64,000 nt of DNA, taken from contig JAFZZY010000056.1 in the NCBI GenBank assembly GCA_017615545.1, forward strand, positions 1-64,000, given 5' to 3'. The number at the start of each line of letters is the position of its first letter. The stretch's first letter is position 1. The position numbers were made by a program, and so were the translations under genes. Positions 50,876 through 59,570 of the stretch are shown piece by piece. Below the pieces are notes generated by a model, which saw only the letters and a program-made list of their open reading frames with translations, was not told the origin of the DNA and made no database searches. Source of the stretch: Lachnospiraceae bacterium. Lineage in GTDB: Bacteria > Bacillota > Clostridia > Lachnospirales > Lachnospiraceae.

Positions 50876-52531
50876 TCAGTAGCTTCGCGCATCTTTCAGC
50901 GTGAACGTATAGTTGTGCGGATATAAAAGAGTCGGCACCAGGAACATCAATTTTGAAAACAATCCTTTCGCCGAGGCCTTCGTCTCGATCTCGATCGCAT
51001 AAACGCAGTCGTCCATATGAAATCCCGGATCGGTCTTCTGCATATTCCACTCGATGATGTCCATGGTCCGCATATACTTATCCTTGTTTTTCTCAAAATA
51101 GAGCAAGATCCTCTCATAGGTCTGGTAATCAAACCCATTCGACGCCTCATAACTCTGCGCCCCGGATGTCAGCAGTGCCACGCAGTTCCCTAAAGTGATC
51201 CTCCACTGCGTCGTTCCCTTCGCCAGCGGGATCTTTTTCCCGGCCACGATGGCACGCATATCCAGCACGCTCTCCGCCAGTGCCATGGTCTCCATAAGCA
51301 GCCACTGCAAGCCCAGGATGAGCGGCGGGATACACGTCCACCCGATGATCGCGGAAGCCGCGGCAGCAGCCTCCTTGAGACAAGTCGGGTTCACTAATAC
51401 GGAAAATGAATTAAAGGCGACGCGTGTCGCGAAGATCCGGTTAAGCACACCGAGCAGATTATCCTTATCGTTATCCTTCCCGATCAGGACATACTCCACC
51501 TCATACCGAAGTTGTCCCTCGTTCTTCTTTTCTTTTTCCTTCTGCTCCTGATAATCCTCCAGATACTCCATGACATATTCGCCGAACAGAAAATCCGTCA
51601 CGGCCTCGCTCAGCATCCCCTCGGAGATCTCTGAAACCTTATCCTTTTTATGCTTTTGGGACACGGACTCCTTGATGTTGCGTTTCCCCTTAGATACATT
51701 CGATTCCTTCATTCCATAAAGTTTCAATACATTGCCCTTCAGGAAATCCTTTACGACGCCGATGATGCTCTTATCCACTGCATCGTCTACTTCCGCGTTG
51801 TAGTCGATCGTTGTGACCTCCTCCGTGGTCGTTTCCGGTTCCATCGCCTGCGTTGCCGCCTCGCTCCCCTCCTGCGAAGCCACAGCCGAGGCCTCCGGAC
51901 TTCCCTGCGAGCCTTCCTGCGATGCTGCCGTACTTTCTGCCGCAGGCAATGTCTCCGGCGCCGCAGTCGTATTGTATTGGTTCCAGTCTTCACTTTCTAC
52001 AGCGGCGCCGCCCTCTTCAATGGCCTGCTGCGCCTCTTCTGCGCTGTTGTACATCCCGAGCATCGACGTAAAGGTCGTGAATGCACTCGCGGGAACACGA
52101 TATTTCATCATGTCGATGGCGCTCTGCGCAAAATAGGCGCCTCCGCCCTCGACCGCCCGGATCACCCGCTTCACCTCCAACTCCTCAAACTTCAGGTTGA
52201 ACAACTGCGTGGTCCGTCCCAGGATCAGTCCTTTATTCTGCTCCAAGTCATATTTCATGTTTTCCCGGACGATATTCTTGAATACATCGGTCACCGGGTT
52301 ATCGAAGCCGAAACTCTCATCCAGCATCAGAATGCCATAACTCTCGTATAACTGCTTCGAATACATCGAAAACAGGCTGTCCAGGCCTCCGCGCGACGCC
52401 ATCTGCAGACGCACCCGGAGGCCATAAACGCGCGCGGTCTCCAGCAGTGCCGCCATCAGGCTCATCACCAACAGGAAAACAAATGCAACGTAGACCGTGA
52501 TCACACCCTTGAAACATTTTCCCGCACGCAT
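50876..52531 (-). CDS. DUF5702 protein of the Tad locus
   Basis: A 551-residue protein with a TadE/TadG-like N-terminal helix (ITVYVAFVFLLVMSLMAALLETARVY, about 10-35). A Ser/Ala/Glu/Thr-rich low-complexity stretch covers about 185-245. A hydrophobic region lies at about 390-420. It matches the DUF5702 family found in Clostridia Tad operons. Its role in pilus assembly is unknown, though its topology fits a minor pseudopilin or tip protein. Confidence 0.85.
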   Translation of the reverse strand: MRAGKCFKGVITVYVAFVFLLVMSLMAALLETARVYGLRVRLQMASRGGLDSLFSMYSKQLYESYGILMLDESFGFDNPVTDVFKNIVRENMKYDLEQNKGLILGRTTQLFNLKFEELEVKRVIRAVEGGGAYFAQSAIDMMKYRVPASAFTTFTSMLGMYNSAEEAQQAIEEGGAAVESEDWNQYNTTAAPETLPAAESTAASQEGSQGSPEASAVASQEGSEAATQAMEPETTTEEVTTIDYNAEVDDAVDKSIIGVVKDFLKGNVLKLYGMKESNVSKGKRNIKESVSQKHKKDKVSEISEGMLSEAVTDFLFGEYVMEYLEDYQEQKEKEKKNEGQLRYEVEYVLIGKDNDKDNLLGVLNRIFATRVAFNSFSVLVNPTCLKEAAAAASAIIGWTCIPPLILGLQWLLMETMALAESVLDMRAIVAGKKIPLAKGTTQWRITLGNCVALLTSGAQSYEASNGFDYQTYERILLYFEKNKDKYMRTMDIIEWNMQKTDPGFHMDDCVYAIEIETKASAKGLFSKLMFLVPTLLYPHNYTFTLKDARSY

Positions 52532-52547
52532 AGACTCTCCTCCCGTA

Positions 52548-52811
52548 TTACAGTTTGTTGACCGAACTGTTTACCTTATCGAATACCGTTCCGATGATCG
52601 ATGTCAGCTGTGTTTTAAAGATCAGGACCAGGCCGACCAGAACGACCAATATGAGCACCATTTCAATAACTCCGATCCCTCGGTTATCCTTCAATAGGCC
52701 GGGGATCTCCTCTTCGGTCACGTCGGTGACATTTTCCGCTAAGTTTTCTGCGATCTCCTCCATGCTTTGGCTCTCCTCCATTAACTCATCCATCTGCATC
52801 ATTTTCTCCAT
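52548..52811 (-). CDS. Flp1-like pilin subunit
   Basis: An 87-residue type IVb pilin. An acidic leader (1-43) is followed by a prepilin-cleavage pattern, DNRG-IGVIEMVLILVVL, with Glu at +5, then one hydrophobic helix (about 47-67) and a short tail. The size and layout fit the Flp1-like pilins of Clostridia. It lies behind a structured 230-base spacer that separates it from tadC and may raise its level relative to the assembly proteins. Confidence 0.9.
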   Translation of the reverse strand: MEKMMQMDELMEESQSMEEIAENLAENVTDVTEEEIPGLLKDNRGIGVIEMVLILVVLVGLVLIFKTQLTSIIGTVFDKVNSSVNKL

Positions 52812-53040
52812 AACTGACTCCTCTCTGCGGCCTGGCCGCTTGGTTGTTCGGCTCTGAAATCGAGCCTTCCTACTCTGTGTGATACCACGGATTGCTCCGT
52901 TCTTCGAACTCTCGCAATCCTACAAACATTCGCCATACTATTCGCTTTCCTTCGGAAATCGGTATGGCTCATGTTTGTTCGGCTCTCAAGGTCCGACCTG
53001 AGCATGCTAGCATGCTCGTCGGTACTTTTCGAGCCTAGTA
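52812..53040 (-). other. Structured spacer between tadC and the pilin gene
   Basis: No convincing gene is present. On the minus strand the spacer holds several hairpins. One is CCGAC-GAGCATGC-TA-GCATGCTC-AG-GTCGG (centred on the 18-bp palindrome at 53000-53017). Others are GGATTGC/GCAATCC enclosing GTTC-GAA-GAAC, CATAC/GTATG with TTTCC-GAA-GGAAA, and GGCTC/GAGCC. GTGTGATAC (at the tadC stop) and GTATCACAC (52877-52885 on the plus strand as GTGTGATAC) form a 9-bp outer pairing. The element AGAGCCGAACAA occurs twice (plus-strand 52844-52855 and 52975-52986). Confidence 0.7.
53000..53017. repeat. 18-bp perfect palindrome in the tad spacer
   Basis: GAGCATGCTAGCATGCTC, directly enclosed by CCGAC/GTCGG, so it forms a long hairpin in RNA. 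There is no T-tract. Confidence 0.8.
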
Positions 53041-54417
53041 TCACACGCCCGTGCTCAAATATGCGGGCACCATTACGATGACCATGACGATCACCAGCAG
53101 TAGCAGCATGGGCAGCAAGAGCTTTGTCTTCGCCTTTTCGCCCATCTGCTTCGCCTGCAGCAGACGCATATCCCGGGCCGCGTTCACTTCCGTTTCCAAA
53201 AGTGTCGGCAGATCCGCCAGTCCCGTGCGCACATTCTCCTCCAAAAGAGTCCCCAGCTTCAAGTAGCCGTAACTTCCGCACCGCCGACCGAACTGTCCGT
53301 AGGCTTCACCCTCAAATGTACCTGTCTGCATACCGGAGAGCGTCCTCCTCATCTCCTCATAACCATAGCGTGTACACCCGATCTGTTCCCGGGCACTCTC
53401 ATATTCCTGTACCATCCGCTCCCAGGCGGTGCGAATGGTCATCCCTGCGCTGAAATACAACGTCAACTTCGAAACGATCTCCGGATAATCCCGCTCCAGA
53501 CTTTCCTTCCGAAGTTCCAGCGCCTGCTCCAATTTCTTCCCTCTTGACACATATAAAAGTACTGCCCCGCAGAGCGAAAGCATCAGGATCCCGACACGCG
53601 CCGAAGTCGCCTGCGGCTTCGCGTACGCCAGCGTATATCCCTCAAACTCGCTCGGCAAATGCGCCTCAGCCTCGCCTTTTTCTGCTTCCTCCTGCAGATA
53701 ACTCTCCAGCCGCTGGCTGAACGACCGTTCGTCCGCCTTCGGGTAGACGCGAAGAGCGAACGTCCGCTCCCGCTCAACGTCCTGAAACATAAGCGTCAGC
53801 TTCATATGGACCTCGACTCCCTCCGCCGGCACCTCCTCCGAGATGCGTCCGTAGCTGCTCAGATACTCGGGCGCGTCGGACTTCCATCGCGCCTGCAGAT
53901 AGTCGCCGATCTCCTCGGGCAGGTCCAGATTATGCTCGATTTTATCGGCCGACACATTGCCCGCGGTAAGCAAACGTTCGCCCTCGGCAAAACCTTCCTC
54001 AAACAGGGCGTTCAGTCTCTCCTCGTCCGGGCGTCGCTCTCCCACCGAGAGTGCGATCTCGTTTTCAAATGCCTCGTCCTCGTTCTCTCCCTTCACCTGC
54101 AGGTACACCCGCAGGTCGCCGCTGGCGAAATCCGGGCGGGCAATGATCCCGCTGCTTCTGGTCGTATCCTCCGCCTCCGTGGGCGCAAACAGCGCCAACA
54201 GCACACCGCCCGTCACGACCGCCGCAGCCACGATGAGCTGCTCCTTTTTGATCTTCCAAAACGCGTCCGCCGCGTGCTCCCTGGGAAAGGCCAGCGAATA
54301 CTGCTCCCTGCGGGTCGGCGCCAGCTTACTTTGGAACAAGTCCCGTATCGTTTCCCGAAACCGAAGTGCTGCAAAACCCGCTGCCGCTGCAGCCACCAAA
54401 AACAAAAGTGCTTCCAT
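53041..54417 (-). CDS. tadC: TadC-like type II/IV secretion F-domain protein
   Basis: A 458-residue membrane protein with hydrophobic segments at about 3-20, 60-80, 275-293 and 433-453. The C-terminal half carries the T2SSF domain (YPEIVSKLTLYFSAGMTIRTAWERM, then ARDMRLLQAKQMGEKAKTKLLLPM). An extracytoplasmic domain of about 190 residues lies between the second and third segments, larger than in most TadC proteins. It forms the platform of the Tad apparatus with TadB. Confidence 0.9.
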   Translation of the reverse strand: MEALLFLVAAAAAGFAALRFRETIRDLFQSKLAPTRREQYSLAFPREHAADAFWKIKKEQLIVAAAVVTGGVLLALFAPTEAEDTTRSSGIIARPDFASGDLRVYLQVKGENEDEAFENEIALSVGERRPDEERLNALFEEGFAEGERLLTAGNVSADKIEHNLDLPEEIGDYLQARWKSDAPEYLSSYGRISEEVPAEGVEVHMKLTLMFQDVERERTFALRVYPKADERSFSQRLESYLQEEAEKGEAEAHLPSEFEGYTLAYAKPQATSARVGILMLSLCGAVLLYVSRGKKLEQALELRKESLERDYPEIVSKLTLYFSAGMTIRTAWERMVQEYESAREQIGCTRYGYEEMRRTLSGMQTGTFEGEAYGQFGRRCGSYGYLKLGTLLEENVRTGLADLPTLLETEVNAARDMRLLQAKQMGEKAKTKLLLPMLLLLVIVMVIVMVPAYLSTGV

Positions 54418-54430
54418 CCGAACCCTCCTG

Positions 54431-55189
54431 TCACACGCGGATCACCGCCATCTTTCTTCCGACCACGATCGCCACAAAATACAGAATCAGACATACGATC
54501 ATGGTGATTCTACCCACCGCGGTGTTGTATAGCGGCTGAATGATATCTGGCGAACCCACTTGCAGATAAAGCAGGATCGCCGGCGGCATGTAGGTCATGA
54601 TCTTTCCCTCGAATTTGACCTGCGTGATCCCCGCCTGGATCTCCTCCTCCACAGTCAGCGCATCCGCCAACTGTTTAGCACACATTTTCAGCAGGCGGAC
54701 CATGCTTCCGCCCGTCCGTTTCGACACCGAGAGAAGTTGCGAAAGCAACTCCACCTCTGACACTCCGCTCTCCTTCGCGAACTCGGCAAATGCTTCCTCG
54801 GCGGCCACGTGCATCCCATGCACCTGCCACTCCATTTTCCGCCACCGATCAACGATGTAAGCGTCGTCGCCCCAAAGACGGACGAGCTCCTGCCGCGACC
54901 GGATCAAAGCGTTCTCCAGGGAATAGCCGGCCGACATCGATGACGCCAGGCTCATGACCGCATCCTTGCACATCACGCGCTTCTCGTGCTCCCATTTCTC
55001 CCGTCGTCCCTTCTCCTTCTCGCCGTGCAACACATACAGCAACGGCAACAGAAAGAGCGTCGCGAGGAGGGAACGGAAAAACAGCCAGCTAAGGCCCGCC
55101 AGAAGCATCGTCCCCCAAAGACAGTCCTGAAAAATATAGTTTTTCCCTTCCTTTGAGCTTCGCTTCGGTCCTGCAGAGTTTTCCTTCAA
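54431..55189 (-). CDS. tadB: TadB-like type II secretion F-domain protein
   Basis: A 252-residue platform protein with a paired N-terminal membrane segment and a T2SSF domain (KDAVMSLASSMSAGYSLENALIRSRQEL, then SKRTGGSMVRLLKMCAKQLAD) followed by two C-terminal helices. The start is TTG at 55189, chosen because GGAGG lies six bases upstream and no ATG with a site exists nearby. The gene overlaps tadA by about 100 bases in another frame, an unusually long overlap. Confidence 0.86.
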   Translation of the reverse strand: MKENSAGPKRSSKEGKNYIFQDCLWGTMLLAGLSWLFFRSLLATLFLLPLLYVLHGEKEKGRREKWEHEKRVMCKDAVMSLASSMSAGYSLENALIRSRQELVRLWGDDAYIVDRWRKMEWQVHGMHVAAEEAFAEFAKESGVSEVELLSQLLSVSKRTGGSMVRLLKMCAKQLADALTVEEEIQAGITQVKFEGKIMTYMPPAILLYLQVGSPDIIQPLYNTAVGRITMIVCLILYFVAIVVGRKMAVIRV

Positions 55190-56345
55190 TGCGTCCCTCC
55201 CTCTCTCCGTTTTCACGGAAGACAAACAATTCCTGCGTCGTGATCTGCCCGTTCTCCGTCCCTGTGACCTCGTGAATGGACAGGATCCGCCGGCTGCCGT
55301 CCCGCAACCGCGCCACATGGATCAGGATATCGATCGCCGACGCGATCTGCGAGACCACGGCCGGCAGCGGGATCTCCACCCCGCCCGTGAGCACCATGGT
55401 CGCCAGACGGCTCAACATGTCGCGCGGCGAGTTCGCATGCCCGGTGGAAAGCGAACCATCGTGCCCCGTATTCATGGCCTGGAGCATGTCAATGACCTCC
55501 CCGCCGCGCACCTCGCCCACCACCACGCGGTCCGGCCGCATTCGCAGGGCACTTTTAATCAGGTCGCGGATGGTCACGCCTCCCCCGCCGTCCGCCGACG
55601 CGTTCTTCGTCTCCAGACGCACCAGGTTCGGGATATGCTGCAGCTTCAGCTCCGCCGAGTCCTCGATCGTGATGACCCGCTCGGTCTCCGGAATGAACCC
55701 GGACAATGCATTCAGTAGCGTGGTCTTCCCCGACCCCGTGCCGCCCGAGATAAAGATGTTGTAGCGCGCCCGCACCAGGACCCGCAGGTACTCCGCCGCC
55801 TCTGCCGTCAGCGTCCCCAGCTCCACCATTCGCTCGATCGTCATCATCGACGTCGGAAACTTACGGATCGTCAGGACCGGTCCGTCCAACGCGACCGGCG
55901 GCAACACGATATTGATACGACTCCCGTCCTCCAGACGCGCATCCACGATCGGCGACGAAGCATTGACCTGTCGGTTCACCTTCGAAACGATCATCTGGAT
56001 AATGTCCGCCAGCGCCTCATCGCTCGAGAAACTCCGCCCGTAGGTCTGCAATTTGCCGTTCTTCTCGATGAAAATTACGTCCGCGCGGTTCACCATGATC
56101 TCGCTCACGCTCCCGTCCTCCAGAAGCTCCGTGATCGCATCGAATCGCCGCAAGCTGTCAAACAGATCGCGCCCGAGGCGGATCCGCAGCTTCGCCGGCA
56201 TGGTCCGGACCTGCTCCTCCCGCGCCAGCGCCTCATCGATCTGCGCCCGGATCTGCCCGTCGTCGGGCGTCCCCGTCCACTCGATCGTCTCAAGAACTCC
56301 GGCTCTCAGTCGGGCAAACAACTCCCGTGAATACTCGCTCTGCAT
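55089..56345 (-). CDS. tadA: TadA/CpaF-type pilus ATPase
   Basis: The cytoplasmic secretion ATPase that drives Tad pilus assembly. The 418-residue protein has Walker A GGTGSGKTT, Walker B DRVVVGEVRGGE, the Asp box VITIEDSAEL and the His box MNTGHDGSLSTGHANS. An N-terminal domain precedes it (ITELLEDGSVSEIMVN). It overlaps tadZ upstream by 56 bases and tadB downstream. Confidence 0.96.
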   Translation of the reverse strand: MQSEYSRELFARLRAGVLETIEWTGTPDDGQIRAQIDEALAREEQVRTMPAKLRIRLGRDLFDSLRRFDAITELLEDGSVSEIMVNRADVIFIEKNGKLQTYGRSFSSDEALADIIQMIVSKVNRQVNASSPIVDARLEDGSRINIVLPPVALDGPVLTIRKFPTSMMTIERMVELGTLTAEAAEYLRVLVRARYNIFISGGTGSGKTTLLNALSGFIPETERVITIEDSAELKLQHIPNLVRLETKNASADGGGGVTIRDLIKSALRMRPDRVVVGEVRGGEVIDMLQAMNTGHDGSLSTGHANSPRDMLSRLATMVLTGGVEIPLPAVVSQIASAIDILIHVARLRDGSRRILSIHEVTGTENGQITTQELFVFRENGEREGRIEGKLCRTEAKLKGREKLYFSGLSLGDDASGGP

Positions 56346-57324
56346 ACTCCATCACTTCCCCTTCGAACACCCGCGCGAAAAACTCCTGCCTGCCCGGCAG
56401 GCCTCCGCCCGGCCGCTCGGGATACCCTCCTCCATCCGGCAAATGGATCACTTCCAGCCGGTCCGCCTCCTCCGTGCAGCCCGACGCCACCAAAAAACTC
56501 CGGAACGCCTCCACGCGCGCCGTCGAGATCACCTCCTGGCGGTCCGGCACAAATATGCGGTCTGACGCGACCAGCAACGGCCGGACATCCCCCAGAGCCT
56601 GCCCCGCGTCCACCACGATGCAATCGTACCTCCCCTCCCCCGCGAGCGTCTTCAGAAGCGTCACCGCCTCCTCCCCGTCGAGCGTGCGCACATCCTGCGG
56701 GCATCGAACCGGGGCAATGAATTCCAGCCCATCTGCCTGTTGCAAAAACCGCGGCAGTTTTCCCGAAAGTGCCCCCTGCCCGACATAAAAGATCACGTCT
56801 GACAGGTCCGGGATCGTTGCCGGCGGCGACGGCGCAGGTAGGAAACCATACTCCTCGAAGGTCACAAACAACGTCCGCATCTGATCACTCATCCGTCTGG
56901 CCAAAGCGATCGAAAACTCCGTTTTCCTGCACCGGGTCACCGGCGAATACACCGTAAAAATGCGCAGTCTTTCCCCTTCTGTCACATGTCCGGTCGCCGG
57001 ACGGATCCGCAGCGATAACTGGCTCAGGATCTCCTGCGCCCCGCTATATCGCCAGATCGCGTCGTCCACCGCCGCCCCGGTCGGCTTCTCATCAGTGAGA
57101 TACATCACCCGGTTCACCCCGACATCGGCCGCGCTCTCGATCGCGTCCTGCTCCACCCCCAGCAAAAGCAGGTCGGGCTGCTTACTCTTCGTATACTCTC
57201 TCAATTTATCCATGCTCGAAAATAGCACGACATCAAACGGTACCGAAGGTTGCTTCGCGATAAATGCCGCCAGCCTCCGCCCATATTCCTCCTCATGATC
57301 CAAAATTCCTACCAAAGGCTTCAT
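56290..57324 (-). CDS. tadZ: TadZ/CpaE-like pilus localisation protein
   Basis: A 344-residue protein with an atypical receiver-like N-terminus (about 1-105) and a ParA/MinD-type domain (about 110-300: FTVYSPVTRCRKTEFSIALARR, then YDCIVVDAGQALGD and VASDRIFVPDRQEV). The P-loop is degenerate: SPVTRCRKTE lacks the Gly-rich loop but keeps Lys-Thr. TadZ proteins place the pilus machine at a cell pole. It is the first gene of the operon, preceded by AGGAGG. Confidence 0.86.
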   Translation of the reverse strand: MKPLVGILDHEEEYGRRLAAFIAKQPSVPFDVVLFSSMDKLREYTKSKQPDLLLLGVEQDAIESAADVGVNRVMYLTDEKPTGAAVDDAIWRYSGAQEILSQLSLRIRPATGHVTEGERLRIFTVYSPVTRCRKTEFSIALARRMSDQMRTLFVTFEEYGFLPAPSPPATIPDLSDVIFYVGQGALSGKLPRFLQQADGLEFIAPVRCPQDVRTLDGEEAVTLLKTLAGEGRYDCIVVDAGQALGDVRPLLVASDRIFVPDRQEVISTARVEAFRSFLVASGCTEEADRLEVIHLPDGGGYPERPGGGLPGRQEFFARVFEGEVMEYAERVFTGVVCPTESRSS

Positions 57325-57441
57325 TCCAATTCCTCCTGAAAAAAGGGTGCAAAAATCCCGCCTCCGAAGCCTGCCTCGGAAGCTAAACCAACTGTATATA
57401 ATTCTCGCCGCACTCTCGCGGCCGCCTAAAAATATGGGAAA

Positions 57442-57476
57442 TAAAAGAAAGGGTGCGTCGGTGTTCCGACGTACCC
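57442..57476 (-). promoter_or_regulatory. 5' leader hairpin of the tad operon
   Basis: The arms GGGTGCGTCGG (57451-57461) and CCGACGTACCC (57466-57476) pair at ten of 11 positions around a four-base loop. On the minus strand TTTCTTTTATTT follows. It lies at or just after the expected transcription start, so it is an attenuator, an intrinsic terminator at the very 5' end, or an mRNA-protecting stem. Confidence 0.7.
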
Positions 57477-57478
57477 CT

Positions 57479-57506
57479 ATTTTATCAGATCTTCTGTTTT
57501 TGTCAA
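57479..57506 (-). promoter_or_regulatory. Promoter of the tad pilus operon
   Basis: On the minus strand: TTGACA, 16-base spacer, TAAAAT preceded by TGA (extended -10). Just upstream is an inverted repeat GCCGAAATCGGC (57507-57518). The 370-base gap between the lipoprotein gene and tadZ holds this promoter and its leader hairpin; I see nothing else convincing in the remainder (57507-57693). Confidence 0.82.
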
Positions 57507-57693
57507 GCCGAAATCGGCCTTGAAAGATTTATTCATTGACGGATTACCACCCGAAAACCCGTGAAAAATCGAACCGGTTTTCACACCTTGTACAGCCCAC
57601 CTCCGGCGCATTGCCCGAAAGCCTCGGCAGGCTCTCGCTCTGGTCTTCACCGTTTGTCAAACGACCTATCCGCAAAACTTATACGTCTGCTTA

Positions 57694-58698
57694 TCACACC
57701 CGATAATACGCCGATCCGCTGATCTGATTATAGATCTCGCATGTCCACGAGCCGAAAGTCTCATCTTTCGTGAATTCCAGGATCGTATCTCCGCCCTCCC
57801 GGTAAGCATACGATTGAAAGAAATTCTTAATTTCCTTCTCCCCGAACACTTTAAACATCAATTCGCCGGTAAGATCCGACGTACGCTTGCCGACATTACT
57901 TACGCGGACTTCTCCTGATTTTGTAACCGTGACCGTCACGAATCCTCCGGCTGCATTGTAGTATTTCTCTTCCCTGAGCAGAGCCGGACACTCATTTCGT
58001 ATCTCGCTGATGTAAGCATCGTCCCTGTGAAGATTCGCCTCCTCGATCTTAGAAGCCATAATCTCCTTCAGTTCTTCTTCAAATTCTCCATAACCATCCG
58101 GGGAGGCCACATATCCATGCGCTTTCAGTCGTTCTCCGTCTTGAAAAACGATCTCGACCGTCATACCTGCTCCATCCGTTACAGGCGCTCTCATGTCATA
58201 CCCTTTCCATCGCCATATTTGATATTTATCGTATAGAGCTTCGATCTTTTCCGCGGTCTCTTTATCCAAAGTGAATGAGTCTGTCACATCGACAACATTT
58301 ATATTACTAAATTTGGGATTCTTATATATGTGAACCTTCACCTCTGTCGAGTTGGAAAATGCAAACGAATACGATTCAGAAAATCCCCATCCGGAAGCTG
58401 TACTCCAAAAGAGTTCTTTGATCCCGCTTTCGTTTCTTACACCGGCGTCCCCGGCCCCCGGGTTACCCATCTTCTCCCCTAAGTCAATTCGTATCTTACT
58501 GATTACTTCCGCGGTCGTTATCTCCTCTGCCGTCGTTATCTCCTCCGCTGTCGTTGTCGCCTCTGCCGTCGTTATCGCCTCTGCCGTCGTTATCTCCTCT
58601 GCTGTCGTCGTGTCTTCTTCCGAAGCCTTCTCCCCGCATCCTGACAACCCCAACATCAGGGATAATGCCAGCACCGATCTCATCCGTCTTTTTCTCAT
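57694..58698 (-). CDS. Lipoprotein A: two-domain fusion form
   Basis: A 334-residue lipoprotein with signal peptide and lipobox (LGLSGCG, Cys21). A run of five-residue repeats (ITTAE type, about 30-65) follows. Domain 1 (about 75-220) has NPGAGDAGVRNESGIKELFW, ETAEKIEALYDKYQIWRWKG and VEIVFQDGERLKAHGYV. Domain 2 (about 230-334) has VTVTVTKSGEVRVSNVGK and YREGGDTILEF. Domain 1 is clearly homologous to the body of the lipoprotein at 58820-59545, and domain 2 to that of the lipoprotein at 59571-60011. No known family recognised. Confidence 0.85.
   Translation of the reverse strand: MRKRRMRSVLALSLMLGLSGCGEKASEEDTTTAEEITTAEAITTAEATTTAEEITTAEEITTAEVISKIRIDLGEKMGNPGAGDAGVRNESGIKELFWSTASGWGFSESYSFAFSNSTEVKVHIYKNPKFSNINVVDVTDSFTLDKETAEKIEALYDKYQIWRWKGYDMRAPVTDGAGMTVEIVFQDGERLKAHGYVASPDGYGEFEEELKEIMASKIEEANLHRDDAYISEIRNECPALLREEKYYNAAGGFVTVTVTKSGEVRVSNVGKRTSDLTGELMFKVFGEKEIKNFFQSYAYREGGDTILEFTKDETFGSWTCEIYNQISGSAYYRV
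58505..58611 (-). repeat. 15-bp tandem repeats in lipoprotein A
   Basis: About seven imperfect 15-base units encode ITTAE-type pentapeptides in the linker after the lipobox. Such runs are prone to slippage and length change. Confidence 0.8.
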
Positions 58699-58777
58699 AG
58701 TTCTCCTCCTGAATATCCCGGTTTTACAACCCTCTCTACTTACTCAGTTTGTGTTTTTCGCGGAAAATTACAAAGGA

Positions 58778-58808
58778 ATCAAAAAAGGAACCGATTTTCG
58801 GTTCCTTT
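58778..58808 (-). terminator. Terminator between lipoprotein B and A genes
   Basis: A perfect 10-bp stem (AAAGGAACCG / CGGTTCCTTT) with a five-base loop, followed on the minus strand by TTTTGATT. Confidence 0.9.
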
Positions 58809-58819
58809 CCCAACTTTCT

Positions 58820-59545
58820 TTATTCAGTTTCGGCTTCCGGGAAATCCAGGATCTCCTCCAACTCGGCATAAAACTCTTTAAACCCGCGGGGATACACCAT
58901 GTAGCCCTTCACGTTCAGTTTCTTTCCGTCATTAAACTCAATGGTAAGGTTCATGGTGACGCCGTCCGTCACCTGAATGAACATGTCAAAGCCATCCCAG
59001 CGCCACATCTGATACTTCTCGTAAAGTGCCTCGATCTTTGCGGCTGTCTCGGGATTTAACTGCAGGGTGTTTTTTTCATCGAACGTCTCGGTATCACCGA
59101 AATGGACCCTTCCGGTTATTATCCGCTCTGCCGTGGCCTGCTCGGAAAATGTGATCGCATACCTGGTGTTCTTCCAGAACATGGCGTCTTCCACGCAAAC
59201 AATGCTGCGGATCCCGCTCTCGTTCTTCACTCCGGCATCTCCGGCTCCCGGTGTTCCTTCGATCGGAACGTCGTCGTATACCGGATCTACTTCCGAAAGG
59301 TTCACCTGCGTCGTCGCCTCGGTATTATCTCCGACTGTGGTCACTTCGACCGTACTGGTCTCGACCGTGCTCGCCTCAGTCGTGCTAACTTCGGTCGTGC
59401 TGACTTCGGTCGTGCTGACCTCGACAGTACTTGCCGCAGCGGTGCTTACTTCATTGCTGCTTGCTACGTCACTCTTGCTTCCGCACCCTTCCAGTCCCAA
59501 CAACAGAGATAATGCAAGCAATGCGATCATCCGTCGTTTCTTCAT
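58820..59545 (-). CDS. Lipoprotein B: single domain-1 form
   Basis: A 241-residue lipoprotein with lipobox LGLEGCG and a run of STTEV-type pentapeptide repeats (about 35-70). Its body has TPGAGDAGVKNESGIRSI, ETAAKIEALYEKYQMWRWDGF and LTIEFNDGKKLNVKGYM. These match domain 1 of lipoprotein A nearly line by line. It ends with its own terminator. Function unknown. Confidence 0.85.
   Translation of the reverse strand: MKKRRMIALLALSLLLGLEGCGSKSDVASSNEVSTAAASTVEVSTTEVSTTEVSTTEASTVETSTVEVTTVGDNTEATTQVNLSEVDPVYDDVPIEGTPGAGDAGVKNESGIRSIVCVEDAMFWKNTRYAITFSEQATAERIITGRVHFGDTETFDEKNTLQLNPETAAKIEALYEKYQMWRWDGFDMFIQVTDGVTMNLTIEFNDGKKLNVKGYMVYPRGFKEFYAELEEILDFPEAETE
59337..59445 (-). repeat. 15-bp tandem repeats in lipoprotein B
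   Basis: About seven 15-base units encode STTEV-type pentapeptides after the lipobox, at the same place as the repeats in lipoprotein A but with a different sequence. Confidence 0.8.
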
Positions 59546-59570
59546 GGTTTTCCTCCTGGATCACCGATTA

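Noticed and set aside
52799..53281. Open frame across the tadC-pilin spacer
   Set aside because: It overlaps the end of tadC and runs through strong hairpins; the translation has no domain and no ribosome binding site is seen.
58505..59445. Tandem repeats considered as a CRISPR array
   Set aside because: The repeats are contiguous, 15 bases long, in frame and encode pentapeptides; there are no spacers.
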